Shown here in pieces: positions 54,000-62,464 of a DNA stretch of 64,000 bases. The DNA comes from JAKVBK01 sp022447275 (lineage in GTDB: Bacteria; Pseudomonadota; Alphaproteobacteria; Rhodobacterales; Rhodobacteraceae). The stretch lies in contig CP138932.1 of the NCBI GenBank assembly GCA_047125605.1, positions 2,232,001 through 2,296,000 of the forward strand, given 5' to 3'. Every line of letters starts with the position of its first letter. Positions within the stretch are counted from its first letter, which is position 1. The position numbers and the translations under genes were made by a program. The notes under the pieces were generated by a model. It did no database searches. It saw only the letters and a program-made list of their open reading frames with translations, and was not told the DNA's origin.

Positions 54000-54647
54000 A
54001 TGCAAAAACACGCCGTCTGGATCATCACATTCTGTGTCTCCCTGTGCCAATCGATGGCGGTATGGGCCGCAGATCGGGCCGGAGATTTCGACTATTACGT
54101 GCTTGCGCTCAGCTGGCAGCCCAACTGGTGCCTGCGCGAAGGCGACGCCAGAAATGCCGACACCTGCAAAGACGGCGCACAGGCGGGTTGGACACTGCAC
54201 GGCCTGTGGCCCCAGAACGAACAGGGCTGGCCCCAGTACTGCACCACAACGCGGCGCGACCCATCTCGCCGTCAAACCGGTGAGATGGCCGATATCATGG
54301 GCTCATCGGGCTTGGCCTGGCACCAGTGGAAAAAGCATGGCCGCTGCTCCGGCTTGTCCGCAAATCGCTATTTCGAGGCCTCGCGCGCGGCCTACGGTGC
54401 CGTCAAGCGGCCAGAGGTTCTGCGCCGGCTTGACCGCGCCGTAACCCTGCCCGCCGAGGTGATCGAAGAGGCCTTTCTGGAGGAAAATCCGCTGCTGTCG
54501 GCCGATGGCATCACGGTGACATGCCAAAACAAGCAGATCGCAGAGATCCGCATCTGCCTCGACAAATCCCTTGAGCCAAGGCGCTGCGGCCGCGATGTGC
54601 GCCAGGACTGCACGCTCGACAACGCGTATTTTGCCCCGCTGCGCTAA
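54000..54647 (+). CDS. Exported ribonuclease T2 family protein
   Basis: The 215-residue product has a signal peptide (residues 1-24) and the RNase T2 fold, with the first active-site motif TLHGLWP (His67) and the second motif WHQWKKHGRC (Lys112, His113). The second motif has Gln109 where the catalytic Glu of H-E-W-x-K-H-G is usual. Six or more cysteines are in disulfide-compatible positions. Expected to degrade RNA in the periplasm or outside, but activity may be weakened by the Gln. Confidence 0.9.
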   Translation: MQKHAVWIITFCVSLCQSMAVWAADRAGDFDYYVLALSWQPNWCLREGDARNADTCKDGAQAGWTLHGLWPQNEQGWPQYCTTTRRDPSRRQTGEMADIMGSSGLAWHQWKKHGRCSGLSANRYFEASRAAYGAVKRPEVLRRLDRAVTLPAEVIEEAFLEENPLLSADGITVTCQNKQIAEIRICLDKSLEPRRCGRDVRQDCTLDNAYFAPLR

Positions 54648-54679
54648 GCCTCTGGGCGGCTAGGGGCAAAGAAGGGCTA

Positions 54680-54710
54680 CGGCACCGGCGGCGCAACAGG
54701 GCCGGTGCCG
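54680..54710. terminator. 10-bp inverted repeat between convergent RNase T2 and quinone reductase genes
   Basis: Perfect arms cggcaccggc and gccggtgccg with an 11-nt loop. In the minus-strand direction the hairpin is followed by GTAGCCCTTCTTTG, in the plus direction by no T run. It fits a shared terminator between two convergent genes. Confidence 0.55.
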
Positions 54711-54717
54711 CGATCAA

Positions 54718-55692
54718 TCAGGGCAACAACACCGTCTGGCCCGTGGTCTCACGGCCTTCGAGCACACGGTGGGCCTGTTGCACTTCTTCAAGCGCAAAGC
54801 GTTGACCAATGGTGATTTTTACCGCGCCACTCTCCACCTTCTCGAAGAGGTGCCGGGCCATCTCCTGACAGGTTTCGTGCTCTGCAATATGGGTAAACAG
54901 CGTGGGCCGGGTCAGCTTCAGGGATCCGCCTGCCGCGAGGGTCTGCAGAGGGACGGGGTCCACCGGGCCGGACGCATTCCCAAAGGAGATCATCATGCCA
55001 AGGGGCTTGAGACAGGAGATCGAGCCCTCCCACGTGCTTTTGCCAACCGCATCCATGACAACGTCGACGCCCTTGCCATCGGTCAGCTCCTTGACCCGTT
55101 CGGCAAAATCCTCAGTGGCGTAATTGATGCAATGGGTTGCACCATGGGCGAGGGCCAGCGCGCATTTCTCATCAGAGCCCGCTGTGCCGATCAGGGTGAT
55201 CCCCTCGGATTTGGCCCATTGGCAGGCGATTAGCCCAACACCACCTGCCGCAGCGTGAAACAGAACAGTATCGCCCGCCTCCAGGGGTGTCGTGCGGTGG
55301 AAAAGGTATTCCACCGTCAGCCCCTTGAGCATCATGGCCGCCCCTTCCTCAAACCCGATCCCATCTGGCAGGGGACAGACTTGCGCCGCCGGCATGACCC
55401 GCTCTTCACAATAGGCGCCCGGAGGGGCGGAGGCATAGGCCACCCTATCCCCCACGGAGAGATGTCTGACGCCTTCGGCCACAGCCTTGACCACGCCAGA
55501 GGCCTCCATTCCAAGGGCTGTCGGCATGGCAAGGGGGTACAGGCCATCGCGTTGATATACGTCGATAAAGTTCAAACCGCATGCCATGTGCCGGATCCGC
55601 ACCTCGCCGGCGCCGGGGGCGTCAACCGGGACATCCTCGACCGTCAGAGCAGACGCGTCACCGGGCGCATGAATTCGTACTGTCTTTGCCAT
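54718..55692 (-). CDS. NADPH:quinone oxidoreductase (zeta-crystallin type)
   Basis: A 324-residue zinc-free MDR-family enzyme reducing quinones by NADPH. It has GLNFIDVYQRDGLYP, the AAAGGVGLIACQWAK nucleotide loop and no zinc-site cysteines in the usual places. The start MAKTVRIHAPGDASALTVED at 55692 was chosen by homology. It is followed upstream by a paralogous enzyme (55843-56838), with 150 bp between them. Confidence 0.9.
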   Translation of the reverse strand: MAKTVRIHAPGDASALTVEDVPVDAPGAGEVRIRHMACGLNFIDVYQRDGLYPLAMPTALGMEASGVVKAVAEGVRHLSVGDRVAYASAPPGAYCEERVMPAAQVCPLPDGIGFEEGAAMMLKGLTVEYLFHRTTPLEAGDTVLFHAAAGGVGLIACQWAKSEGITLIGTAGSDEKCALALAHGATHCINYATEDFAERVKELTDGKGVDVVMDAVGKSTWEGSISCLKPLGMMISFGNASGPVDPVPLQTLAAGGSLKLTRPTLFTHIAEHETCQEMARHLFEKVESGAVKITIGQRFALEEVQQAHRVLEGRETTGQTVLLP

Positions 55693-55842
55693 CTTGCTTG
55701 CCTTCCTTTGCACTGCCTGCCTCGACACATAGCAAGCAAAGCGCGCCGGGCGAGACAGAACAGCTGTTTTTGGGGGGCCGCAGGCACACGGCGGTGCCGC
55801 CGCTGCCTGCAGGTTGTACCGAAACCGGACGTTAGGACGGGC

Positions 55843-56838
55843 TCAGCCGCCCGCCACTTCCAACACGATCTTGCCGATATGGCCTGAGCTTTCCATGCGG
55901 GCATGGGCCTCAGCCGCCGAGGCGAGGGCAAAGCTGCTGTCCATCACGGGTGCGATCCGGCCCGCATCGAGAAGCGGCCAGACATGGCTTGCCAATTGGC
56001 GGGCGATCTCGGCCTTGGCGGCCACCGATTGCGGGCGCAGGGTCGATCCGGTGATCGTCAGGCGCCGCATCATGAGCTGCGCGAAATTCAAGGCCACTTT
56101 GGGCCCCTGCAAAAAGGCGATCTGCACCAGCCGCCCATCGTTGGCGAGCGTTTTCACATTGCGGGGCAGGTAATCGCCACCGACCATATCTAGGATGAGG
56201 TTTGCCCCGCCTTCAGCCGCCATCACCTCAACGAAGTCTTCGGTGCGGTAATTGATGCTGCGCTCTGCGCCAAGCGCATCACAGGCGGCACATTTGTCAT
56301 CAGACCCGGCGGTGGCAAACACCCGGGCTCCAAAGGCATTGGCCAGTTGAATGGCCGTGGTGCCAATCCCGGAAGAGCCCCCGTGCACAAGAAACCGTTC
56401 GCCGCCCTGAAGCCCACCACGCATGAAAACATTCGACCACACGGTGAAATAGGTCTCGGGCAGGCACGCGGCTTCTTTGAGGCCCAGGCCCTTAGGGATC
56501 GGCAAGGCATGGGCGGCAGGCGTCGTCACATATTCGGCGTAGCCGCCACCCGGCAGAAGGGCACAAACATGGTCCCCCACGGCGATGCCCGACACACCCG
56601 CGCCCACCGCCACAACCTCTCCAGAGGCCTCCAGCCCGGGCAAATCAGATGCATCCGGCGGCGGGGCATAACTGCCTGCGCGCTGCAGAGCATCGGGGCG
56701 GTTCACGCCCGCCCAGGCTACACGGATCAGGATGTCACCGGCAGCAGGGGTTGGAACCGGACGCATGCAGCTTTGCAAAACATCGGGGCCGCCGGGCTGT
56801 GTAATCTCCACCGCGCGCATGATTTCAGGCAAGCTCAT
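55843..56838 (-). CDS. NAD(P)H-quinone oxidoreductase, PIG3 family
   Basis: A 331-residue MDR-family enzyme of the TP53I3/PIG3 branch, with RVAWAGVNRPDALQR, GLEASGEVVAVG and the loop VHGGSSGIGTTAIQLA. The start at 56838 follows aaagga. It is a distant paralogue of the enzyme at 54718-55692 and has the same orientation. Confidence 0.9.
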   Translation of the reverse strand: MSLPEIMRAVEITQPGGPDVLQSCMRPVPTPAAGDILIRVAWAGVNRPDALQRAGSYAPPPDASDLPGLEASGEVVAVGAGVSGIAVGDHVCALLPGGGYAEYVTTPAAHALPIPKGLGLKEAACLPETYFTVWSNVFMRGGLQGGERFLVHGGSSGIGTTAIQLANAFGARVFATAGSDDKCAACDALGAERSINYRTEDFVEVMAAEGGANLILDMVGGDYLPRNVKTLANDGRLVQIAFLQGPKVALNFAQLMMRRLTITGSTLRPQSVAAKAEIARQLASHVWPLLDAGRIAPVMDSSFALASAAEAHARMESSGHIGKIVLEVAGG

Positions 56839-56993
56839 GACATGTCCTTTCTCGTTTCCGCATCTGTTAGGCCACGACGGGCTGCGCGACGCAATGCATC
56901 GACATCACCAAATGCAGCAGAGAACTGGCGCGCCTGTGCACAGGCCAACCAGGTGTGGACGCACATCGCGGCCGGGCTGCGCAGCGCGGGGTC

Positions 56994-57719
56994 TCAGGTG
57001 TCGCTATTGCCGAACGGGGCAACATAGCCGGGCAGATCGGAGCGTTTTGCCCCGGGGGCACGGATCTTGTCAGTCAGCGCCCGAGGGCCCGCAAGCAGCT
57101 TGGACAGGATCGGGCTTTTGCGCACCTGCGCTTTGAACTTCTCAATGCGCATCACGTCGTCAATGCGCCGGTCAAGAAACTCCCACGTGCGGTGATGATC
57201 GGGGCTGTCATCGCCCAGCCAGAAAAGAACGACCGAACTGTAAACACCTGAAAGCGTGGCGCGTTTCGTGTACCAGTTGACGTCATCAGAGCGGTCGCCT
57301 AGCGCGGTCCAGATCTTGTCAGCCGTGTTCCAGATGAGTTTGCTGCCCTCCGCCGCATTCATGGGCAAGGCAAACAGGGTGGCACCGCGGCGTACGGCTT
57401 CTTTGTCTTCGGTTGCCTCAAGCCGGAAGCGAACCGCGGCAGCCACCTTGTCGCGATACCGCATATCGTCGAAGTTCGTCTCCGCAAGGCGCTGCAACAT
57501 CTGCGCATCGCCCGTCTCGTGATAAGCCACGGCGAGATCCAGTGCGCCCCGCGGACAAGCAGCCCGGGCATCAGATAGAGGAATACCCGCATCCTGCGCG
57601 GCGGCCCTAAAAGTGGTTTCTGTCCAGCCGTCGAAGGCCACGTGGACCATCGCGGCGTCCAGCAATTTCGCCAGAAGCTCATCGCTCCCCTGCAGTTGGG
57701 GCGGCTCTTGCTCTGTCAT
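56994..57719 (-). CDS. COQ9 family protein
   Basis: A 241-residue homologue of mitochondrial COQ9, a TetR-fold lipid-binding accessory of ubiquinone synthesis. The N-terminal helices are AMVHVAFDGWTETTFRAAAQDAGIP and the C-terminal part includes LSGVYSSVVLFWLGDDSPD and WEFLDRRIDDVMRIEKF, typical of the family. The start MTEQEPPQLQGSDE is at 57719. It is divergent from rpsU across 147 bp. Confidence 0.9.
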   Translation of the reverse strand: MTEQEPPQLQGSDELLAKLLDAAMVHVAFDGWTETTFRAAAQDAGIPLSDARAACPRGALDLAVAYHETGDAQMLQRLAETNFDDMRYRDKVAAAVRFRLEATEDKEAVRRGATLFALPMNAAEGSKLIWNTADKIWTALGDRSDDVNWYTKRATLSGVYSSVVLFWLGDDSPDHHRTWEFLDRRIDDVMRIEKFKAQVRKSPILSKLLAGPRALTDKIRAPGAKRSDLPGYVAPFGNSDT

Positions 57720-57866
57720 TGCACGACTCTCCCTTTTGCGGCTGTGTACGCGGCGATCGCCCACAGTTCCAACGGTTTTGCCAGTTATGGACAAGATAGC
57801 GGACCGCTGTTATACGGCCACCTCCTGCTATTTCAAAACTCTAACCTAGAAAGGTGGTGACACCAC

Positions 57867-58073
57867 ATGCAGGTCAGTGTCCGCGACAACAATGTCGATC
57901 AAGCGCTTCGTGCGCTTAAGAAAAAGCTGCAGCGCGAAGGCGTTTTCCGCGAGATGAAGCTGCGTCAGCACTTCGAAAAGCCGTCTGAGAAGAAGGCACG
58001 CGAGAAAGCCGAAGCGATTCGGCGAGCACGCAAGCTCGCACGGAAGAAGGCACAGCGCGAAGGTATGCTCTGA
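57867..58073 (+). CDS. rpsU: 30S ribosomal protein S21
   Basis: A 68-residue, very basic protein with MQVSVRDNNVDQALRALKKK at the N-terminus and a Lys/Arg/Ala-rich C-terminal helix, as in alphaproteobacterial S21. aaaggtggtg lies upstream. A clear terminator follows at 58173-58204, so it is a single-gene transcript. Confidence 0.97.
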   Translation: MQVSVRDNNVDQALRALKKKLQREGVFREMKLRQHFEKPSEKKAREKAEAIRRARKLARKKAQREGML

Positions 58074-58172
58074 GGCAACCTATGCGCGGATTAAAGTGAA
58101 TGGGTCTCTGGACCGATTCTGACAATCCACATTATTTGACATTGCGGATTGGGCCCACGTTTGGGCCCCTTC

Positions 58173-58204
58173 AAACCCCCGCCGCACCGCGTCGGGGGTT
58201 TTGC
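58173..58204 (+). terminator. Rho-independent terminator of rpsU
   Basis: Arms aaaccccc (58173-58180) and gggggttt (58194-58201) around a GC-rich loop, with a T run that continues into ttgcttt. Confidence 0.85.
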
Positions 58205-58246
58205 TTTGTCGGCATAAGGTCGGGAATGTGTTGTACAGGCAAGAAA

Positions 58247-58303
58247 CCACCTTTGGACTGATGGGTTCAGTCCCGGAAGTGGCTGCGCGCAATTTACGCG
58301 CAG
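58247..58303. other. Double hairpin, possible structured RNA
   Basis: Hairpin A has inner arms ggactga (58255-58261) and tcagtcc (58267-58273) with an outer ccac/gtgg pair (58247-58250, 58279-58282). Hairpin B follows immediately: ctgcgcg (58283-58289) and cgcgcag (58297-58303). No T run follows either. It may be part of a small RNA or a DNA palindrome; no family is recognised. Confidence 0.4.
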
Positions 58304-58533
58304 ACAGCCGAGGCTTTGAGGTAGAGATCATCTAATCCACAAAGATAATTAGCTCATTGGCAGCGGAGGTGGCTCTTTGCCACTCTCACTGCTTCTCGGC
58401 GCAGCATTTACTGAGCAGCGGTTTTTCCAAGTATCTTCGTTGCGCAGATTTGGAGCAAACAACAATCCGACGGAACAAGAATTGGTAGCTCGTTTTTCGT
58501 TTCTCGAATTACTTTGATGCGCAGATCCACTAG

Positions 58534-59007
58534 CTATTCCGCGGCCTGATCAGCGCGCAGGCGCGGCAATTCACCTGTCAGCACATAGCGCAGAAGATCA
58601 ACAACTTGTCCAGGCGTCTCCGTCACAGCCAAAGCAGCCGCATCAACTTCTTTTAGCGCGTGCTGGTGATCCTGGCCGTGCATCACAATCAGGGATTTCC
58701 CCAGCGCTGCTGCATAACCCGCATCAAACGCGGCATTCCACTGTTTGTATTTGTCACCGAAGCGCACAACGACAACATCCGCGTCTTCCAATCCTTTGCG
58801 CGTCCGAATGGCATTTACCATAGCGCCCTTGTGATCATGCCAGTACTTGTTCGGCTCACCCCCGAGGATCGCGACGCCACAATCGTCTGACGCATCATGG
58901 TCTGTCACGGCGCTGTGAAATACGACGTCAAGACCTGCCGCACCGGCTGTGATCCGCTCCCGCCAATCCGTGTGAATTTCTCCGGACAGGTATACCTTGA
59001 GTGTCAT
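58534..59007 (-). CDS. YtoQ family protein
   Basis: A 157-residue conserved protein that begins MTLKVYLSGEIHTDWRERI and contains FHSAVTDHDASDDCG, GGEPNKYWHDHKGAMVNAIRT and VVRFGDKYKQWNAAFDAGYA, typical of the YtoQ family, which has a nucleoside 2-deoxyribosyltransferase-like fold. Biochemical role unknown. Confidence 0.85.
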   Translation of the reverse strand: MTLKVYLSGEIHTDWRERITAGAAGLDVVFHSAVTDHDASDDCGVAILGGEPNKYWHDHKGAMVNAIRTRKGLEDADVVVVRFGDKYKQWNAAFDAGYAAALGKSLIVMHGQDHQHALKEVDAAALAVTETPGQVVDLLRYVLTGELPRLRADQAAE

Positions 59008-59141
59008 TGCACGCTCCTTGCTTTCTCATTGGCCACAGGTAGCGGGGGTGGCTGCGAATTCACCCCCTGCCTCGCGCCGAACAGCGCATGCCCAGCCGTC
59101 TGTGCGGCTCGGCGTTTTGCAATATGGCTGGCACATAAGGT

Positions 59142-61529
59142 TTACCCGCGCAATGTACCGCCGGTTGCCTTTTCGACCTTGGCCACGATCTTTGCGCCGA
59201 CGGCTTCGATCTGATCTTCGGTCAGAGTTTTTTCCGTGGGCTGCAGCCGCACCGAGATGGCGAGCGATTTGCGCCCATCTCCCATCAGGAACTCGTCGAA
59301 CAGAGACACCTCCGCGATCAACGCCTTGTCTGCGCCCTGCGCCGCATTCATCAGGGTCAATGCCTCGACACTGCCCTCCACCAAGAACGCAAAATCCCGG
59401 TCCACCGCCTGCAAATCATGCAGCGTGACCGACCCGCGTGACGGGCCTTTGGCCTTCGGGGTTGGCACTTCTGCAGGCCAGATCGTGAAGCCAACTGCCG
59501 GGCCCTTCACATCCATGGCCTTGAGAACCTTGGGATGAATCTCGCCGAAAACAGCCAGCACTTTCTTGGGGCCAAGGCACAGCTTTCCTGAACGCCCGGG
59601 GTGCCACCAAGACCGGGTGCCGCGCATCACCTGCATGCGCTCTGGCGCGCCGATGGATGCAAGTGCTGCTTCTGCATCGGCTTTTGCGTCATAGATATCC
59701 ACGGAACGACGCGCACCATGCACATCGCGGGCGCTGGTATGGCCCACCAGCAGGCCCGTGGCCAAAACATGCTGCTCTTCCGGCTCACCACCATGGAAGG
59801 CTGCGCCCACTTCGAACAATGCCAGATCCATCATCCCGCGCGCCTGATTGCGCGCTGCGGCCTGCAACAGACCGGGCAATAGCGCCGGGCGCAGGTGGCT
59901 CATCTCCGAGGAGATCGGGTTCTCCAGCATGGCTGCATCATCGCCACCGCCAAACATTTGGGCCGAGGCCGCATCGATAAAGCTATAGGTGACGCATTCA
60001 TTGTAGCCCAACGCCGCAATCCGGTGCCGCAAAGCGGTTTCACGGGTTTGCATCGGGGTCAGGATCGGCTTGGGAACGCCTGGATTTACGCGGGGCAGCG
60101 GCTTGCCAACAAGGTTGGTCAGGGAGGCAATGCGCGCCACCTCTTCCACAAGGTCGGCTTCTCCGAGCACGTCACAGCGCCAGCTGGGCACATGGGCCAT
60201 ATCTCCTTCAAGGACGAAGCCCAGCGCCTCCAGGGTGGCCCTTTGTGTGGCTTCGGGGATGTCCATGCCGACAAGGCTCTGTACCCGCTGAGGGTCAAGT
60301 CTGTACGCACGGGACATATCAGGGGCTGCGCCAGCCTCGAAGACGTCAGACGGTGTACCGCCACAGAGCTCAAGGATCATCGCTGTTGCCATTTCCAGAC
60401 CGTCCCGCGTGAATGCGGGATCGACCCCACGCTCGAACCGGTAGCGCGCATCGGTGTTGATCTTCATGGCCCGGCCGCTTTCAGCCGTGCGCACCGGATC
60501 AAAGAAGGCCGCTTCGAGGAAGACGTTGACGGTTTCGTCTGTACAGCCCGTGGACAAGCCTCCCATGATGCCTGCTATGGCCTCAGGGCCGGTATCATCT
60601 GCAATGATCGTGGCCCCCACAGGGAAAGTATAATCCTTCTCATCGAGGCCCGTGAGCGTTTCACCGCCCTCGGCAAGATAAAGGCGCAGCCCGCCTTTTA
60701 CTTTATCCGCATCGAACACGTGCAAGGGACGGTTCAGATCATAGGTGAAGAAATTGGTGATATCGACAAGGGTCGAGATCGGGCGCAAGCCGATCGCCCG
60801 CAGACGATCCTGCATCCAGGCTGGGCTGGGGCCGTTCTTGATGCCCTTGATAAGACGCCCGGTGAAATTTGGGCAAGCCTGTGCAGCGCTGTCGTCAATT
60901 GTCACGGTGATCGGGCTAGGGAAACTGCCCGGCACCGGCGTGACTGTAATGGGCTTCAAGGCGCCAAGGCCACGGGCCGCAAGATCACGGGCGACCCCGC
61001 GCACTCCCAGAGCATCTTGGCGGTTTGGCGTGATCGCAATCTCGATCACGGGGTCTACCTTGGCGGGATCATTTTCGGCCAGCCAATCCGTAAATTTCTG
61101 ACCGACCTCACCCGATGGCAATTCGATGATGCCATCATGAGCGTCAGACATTTCCATCTCCCGCTCCGAGCACATCATGCCGTAGCTTTCGATCCCACGG
61201 ATCTTGCCAACGCCAATCGTTGTGTCGATCCCAGGCACATAGACGCCCGGCTTGGCAATCACCACGGTAATCCCGGCACGGGCATTCGGAGCACCACAAA
61301 TGATCTGCAGCGGGCCCTCATCGGTATCCACTTTGCAGACCCGCAGCTTGTCCGCATCGGGATGTTTCTCTGCTTCAAGCACCTTGCCAATAGTGAAGGC
61401 GGCCAGGCGATCCCCGGGGTTGGACAGATCCTCAACCTCGAGGCCCAGATCGTTGAGCGCAAAAAGGATATCGTCTAAGGACGCATCAGTTTCGAGATGG
61501 GACTTGAGCCAGGACAGGGTGAACTTCAC
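59142..61529 (-). CDS. pheT: Phenylalanyl-tRNA synthetase beta subunit
   Basis: The 795-residue beta subunit has the N-terminal tRNA-binding domain (KVLEAEKHPDADKLRVCKV), the B3/B4 editing domain, B5 (RVQSLVGMDIPE), the catalytic-like core, and the C-terminal anticodon-binding ferredoxin-like domain (RDFAFLVEGSVEALTLMNA). The start is GTG at 61529 (KFTLSWLKSHLETDA follows) because aaggagg lies 8 bp upstream; the frame continues upstream to an ATG at 61583 without family similarity. Confidence 0.96.
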   Translation of the reverse strand: MKFTLSWLKSHLETDASLDDILFALNDLGLEVEDLSNPGDRLAAFTIGKVLEAEKHPDADKLRVCKVDTDEGPLQIICGAPNARAGITVVIAKPGVYVPGIDTTIGVGKIRGIESYGMMCSEREMEMSDAHDGIIELPSGEVGQKFTDWLAENDPAKVDPVIEIAITPNRQDALGVRGVARDLAARGLGALKPITVTPVPGSFPSPITVTIDDSAAQACPNFTGRLIKGIKNGPSPAWMQDRLRAIGLRPISTLVDITNFFTYDLNRPLHVFDADKVKGGLRLYLAEGGETLTGLDEKDYTFPVGATIIADDTGPEAIAGIMGGLSTGCTDETVNVFLEAAFFDPVRTAESGRAMKINTDARYRFERGVDPAFTRDGLEMATAMILELCGGTPSDVFEAGAAPDMSRAYRLDPQRVQSLVGMDIPEATQRATLEALGFVLEGDMAHVPSWRCDVLGEADLVEEVARIASLTNLVGKPLPRVNPGVPKPILTPMQTRETALRHRIAALGYNECVTYSFIDAASAQMFGGGDDAAMLENPISSEMSHLRPALLPGLLQAAARNQARGMMDLALFEVGAAFHGGEPEEQHVLATGLLVGHTSARDVHGARRSVDIYDAKADAEAALASIGAPERMQVMRGTRSWWHPGRSGKLCLGPKKVLAVFGEIHPKVLKAMDVKGPAVGFTIWPAEVPTPKAKGPSRGSVTLHDLQAVDRDFAFLVEGSVEALTLMNAAQGADKALIAEVSLFDEFLMGDGRKSLAISVRLQPTEKTLTEDQIEAVGAKIVAKVEKATGGTLRG

Positions 61530-61926
61530 GGTGGCCTCCTTAGGTTTCGCGCGCGTATTAGCCTGTTTGGCAAGGCGGCGCAAACGGGCAAAGCATGTTG
61601 CGCCATCGCAGATGCTTTTGCGGCCCGCTTACCTCCCACAAGACCACTCAAACACGCTCCTTTGGCCAGCAATGCAGCAGGCATGTCCTCGGCCTGCCAA
61701 ACCCGTGTCGCCGCCCCAGACGCGGAATTTCGAACCGCATCTGCCACATTCTTGCCCCCATTCAACCCGGCGCCCTCAGGCGGATATCCGCCAAAAACCC
61801 GCGTGCTTTATGGCTGATCTCGAACAATTCGAAGAAGCGCTGCACACTTAGCCCTAGAATCGCCACGAACAAAACGTAATTGTGGATCCCAACCGCGGCA
61901 TCTGCCGCCCTAATGAGGACACTGCC
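61530..61926. other. Intergenic region upstream of pheT
   Basis: 397 bp with no gene I can support. It should hold the pheT promoter if pheT is not cotranscribed with pheS. No structured RNA or repeat is evident. Confidence 0.35.
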
Positions 61927-62136
61927 ATGTCCTTTCAAAACTTCTGCCTGAGCCAAGCGGGCGCCGCACGGCCGTTCATGTTTGTCGGACTGGTGCTTTT
62001 GATCGGCGGGGGGATGATGTCTGGAAATTTGGCATCTGGTGAGCAAGGCCTCACCTGCCGGCTGACCGACAGCCCAGAGATCAATCGCGTCCTGTGCAAT
62101 CTGCGCCCCGACCGCCTGCTGGCCCTAATGAACTGA
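61927..62136 (+). CDS. Small hypothetical single-span membrane protein
   Basis: A 69-residue product with one hydrophobic segment at about residues 14-33 (FMFVGLVLLIGGGMMSGN) and a short C-terminal tail with two cysteines (TCRL...VLCNL). gagga lies 7 bp before the ATG. It is on the opposite strand to pheT and pheS. I do not recognise it; it may be real because of the ribosome site and clean membrane segment. Confidence 0.4.
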   Translation: MSFQNFCLSQAGAARPFMFVGLVLLIGGGMMSGNLASGEQGLTCRLTDSPEINRVLCNLRPDRLLALMN

Positions 62137-62157
62137 GCGGGTGCGCCCGCCGGAATA

Positions 62158-62385
62158 TCAGCGCCTGTGGCGAGCGTTTTGGCGCTGCTTGGCTTCAAGC
62201 CATTTCCCGACGGCAAAGGCGGGCAGCAACACGATTGCCCAGCCCAACGCATTGATCAGTGTCAGGCGCAGCTTGACGTCTGTTGGCATCCGATCTGACA
62301 TCCACATGGCAATATGTGCCACAGTGATCGTGCAGAGCAAAGCGATTAAAAGCCATTGGTTGCGAGACAGGGGCGAGCGTTTCAT
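62158..62385 (-). CDS. Small hypothetical membrane protein between pheS and pheT
   Basis: A 75-residue product with two hydrophobic segments (WLLIALLCTITVAHIAMW and LINALGWAIVLLPAFAVGKW) and basic ends, in the same direction as pheS and pheT. gcggggg lies directly before the ATG. It is not recognised; position within the pheST locus and topology are all that can be said. Confidence 0.55.
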   Translation of the reverse strand: MKRSPLSRNQWLLIALLCTITVAHIAMWMSDRMPTDVKLRLTLINALGWAIVLLPAFAVGKWLEAKQRQNARHRR

Positions 62386-62464
62386 CCCCCGCATATAGCC
62401 CAAACGCCCGCAAGAGCGAGCGTTTGCGGCCGCGCCACCCGCCTCACATACCGCCAAGGCAGCT

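Larger units (their letters stand above)
58074..58533. other. Intergenic region between rpsU and ytoQ
   Basis: 460 bp without a convincing gene. It holds the rpsU terminator (58173-58204), a GGGCCC-ACGTTT-GGGCCC palindromic pair just before it, a double hairpin (58247-58303) and a 5-bp stem gtggc-tcttt-gccac at 58369-58383. From about 58320 it is richer in A+T than its surroundings. Confidence 0.5.

Noticed and set aside
58320..58400. Possible tRNA-like segment in the rpsU-ytoQ gap
   Set aside because: A stretch resembling a D-arm is present, but no acceptor stem, anticodon arm or T-loop can be folded.
61762..62046. 94-codon minus-strand frame overlapping the small membrane gene at 61927
   Set aside because: It has a hydrophobic stretch but no start with a ribosome site near it, and it overlaps a better-supported small frame on the other strand.
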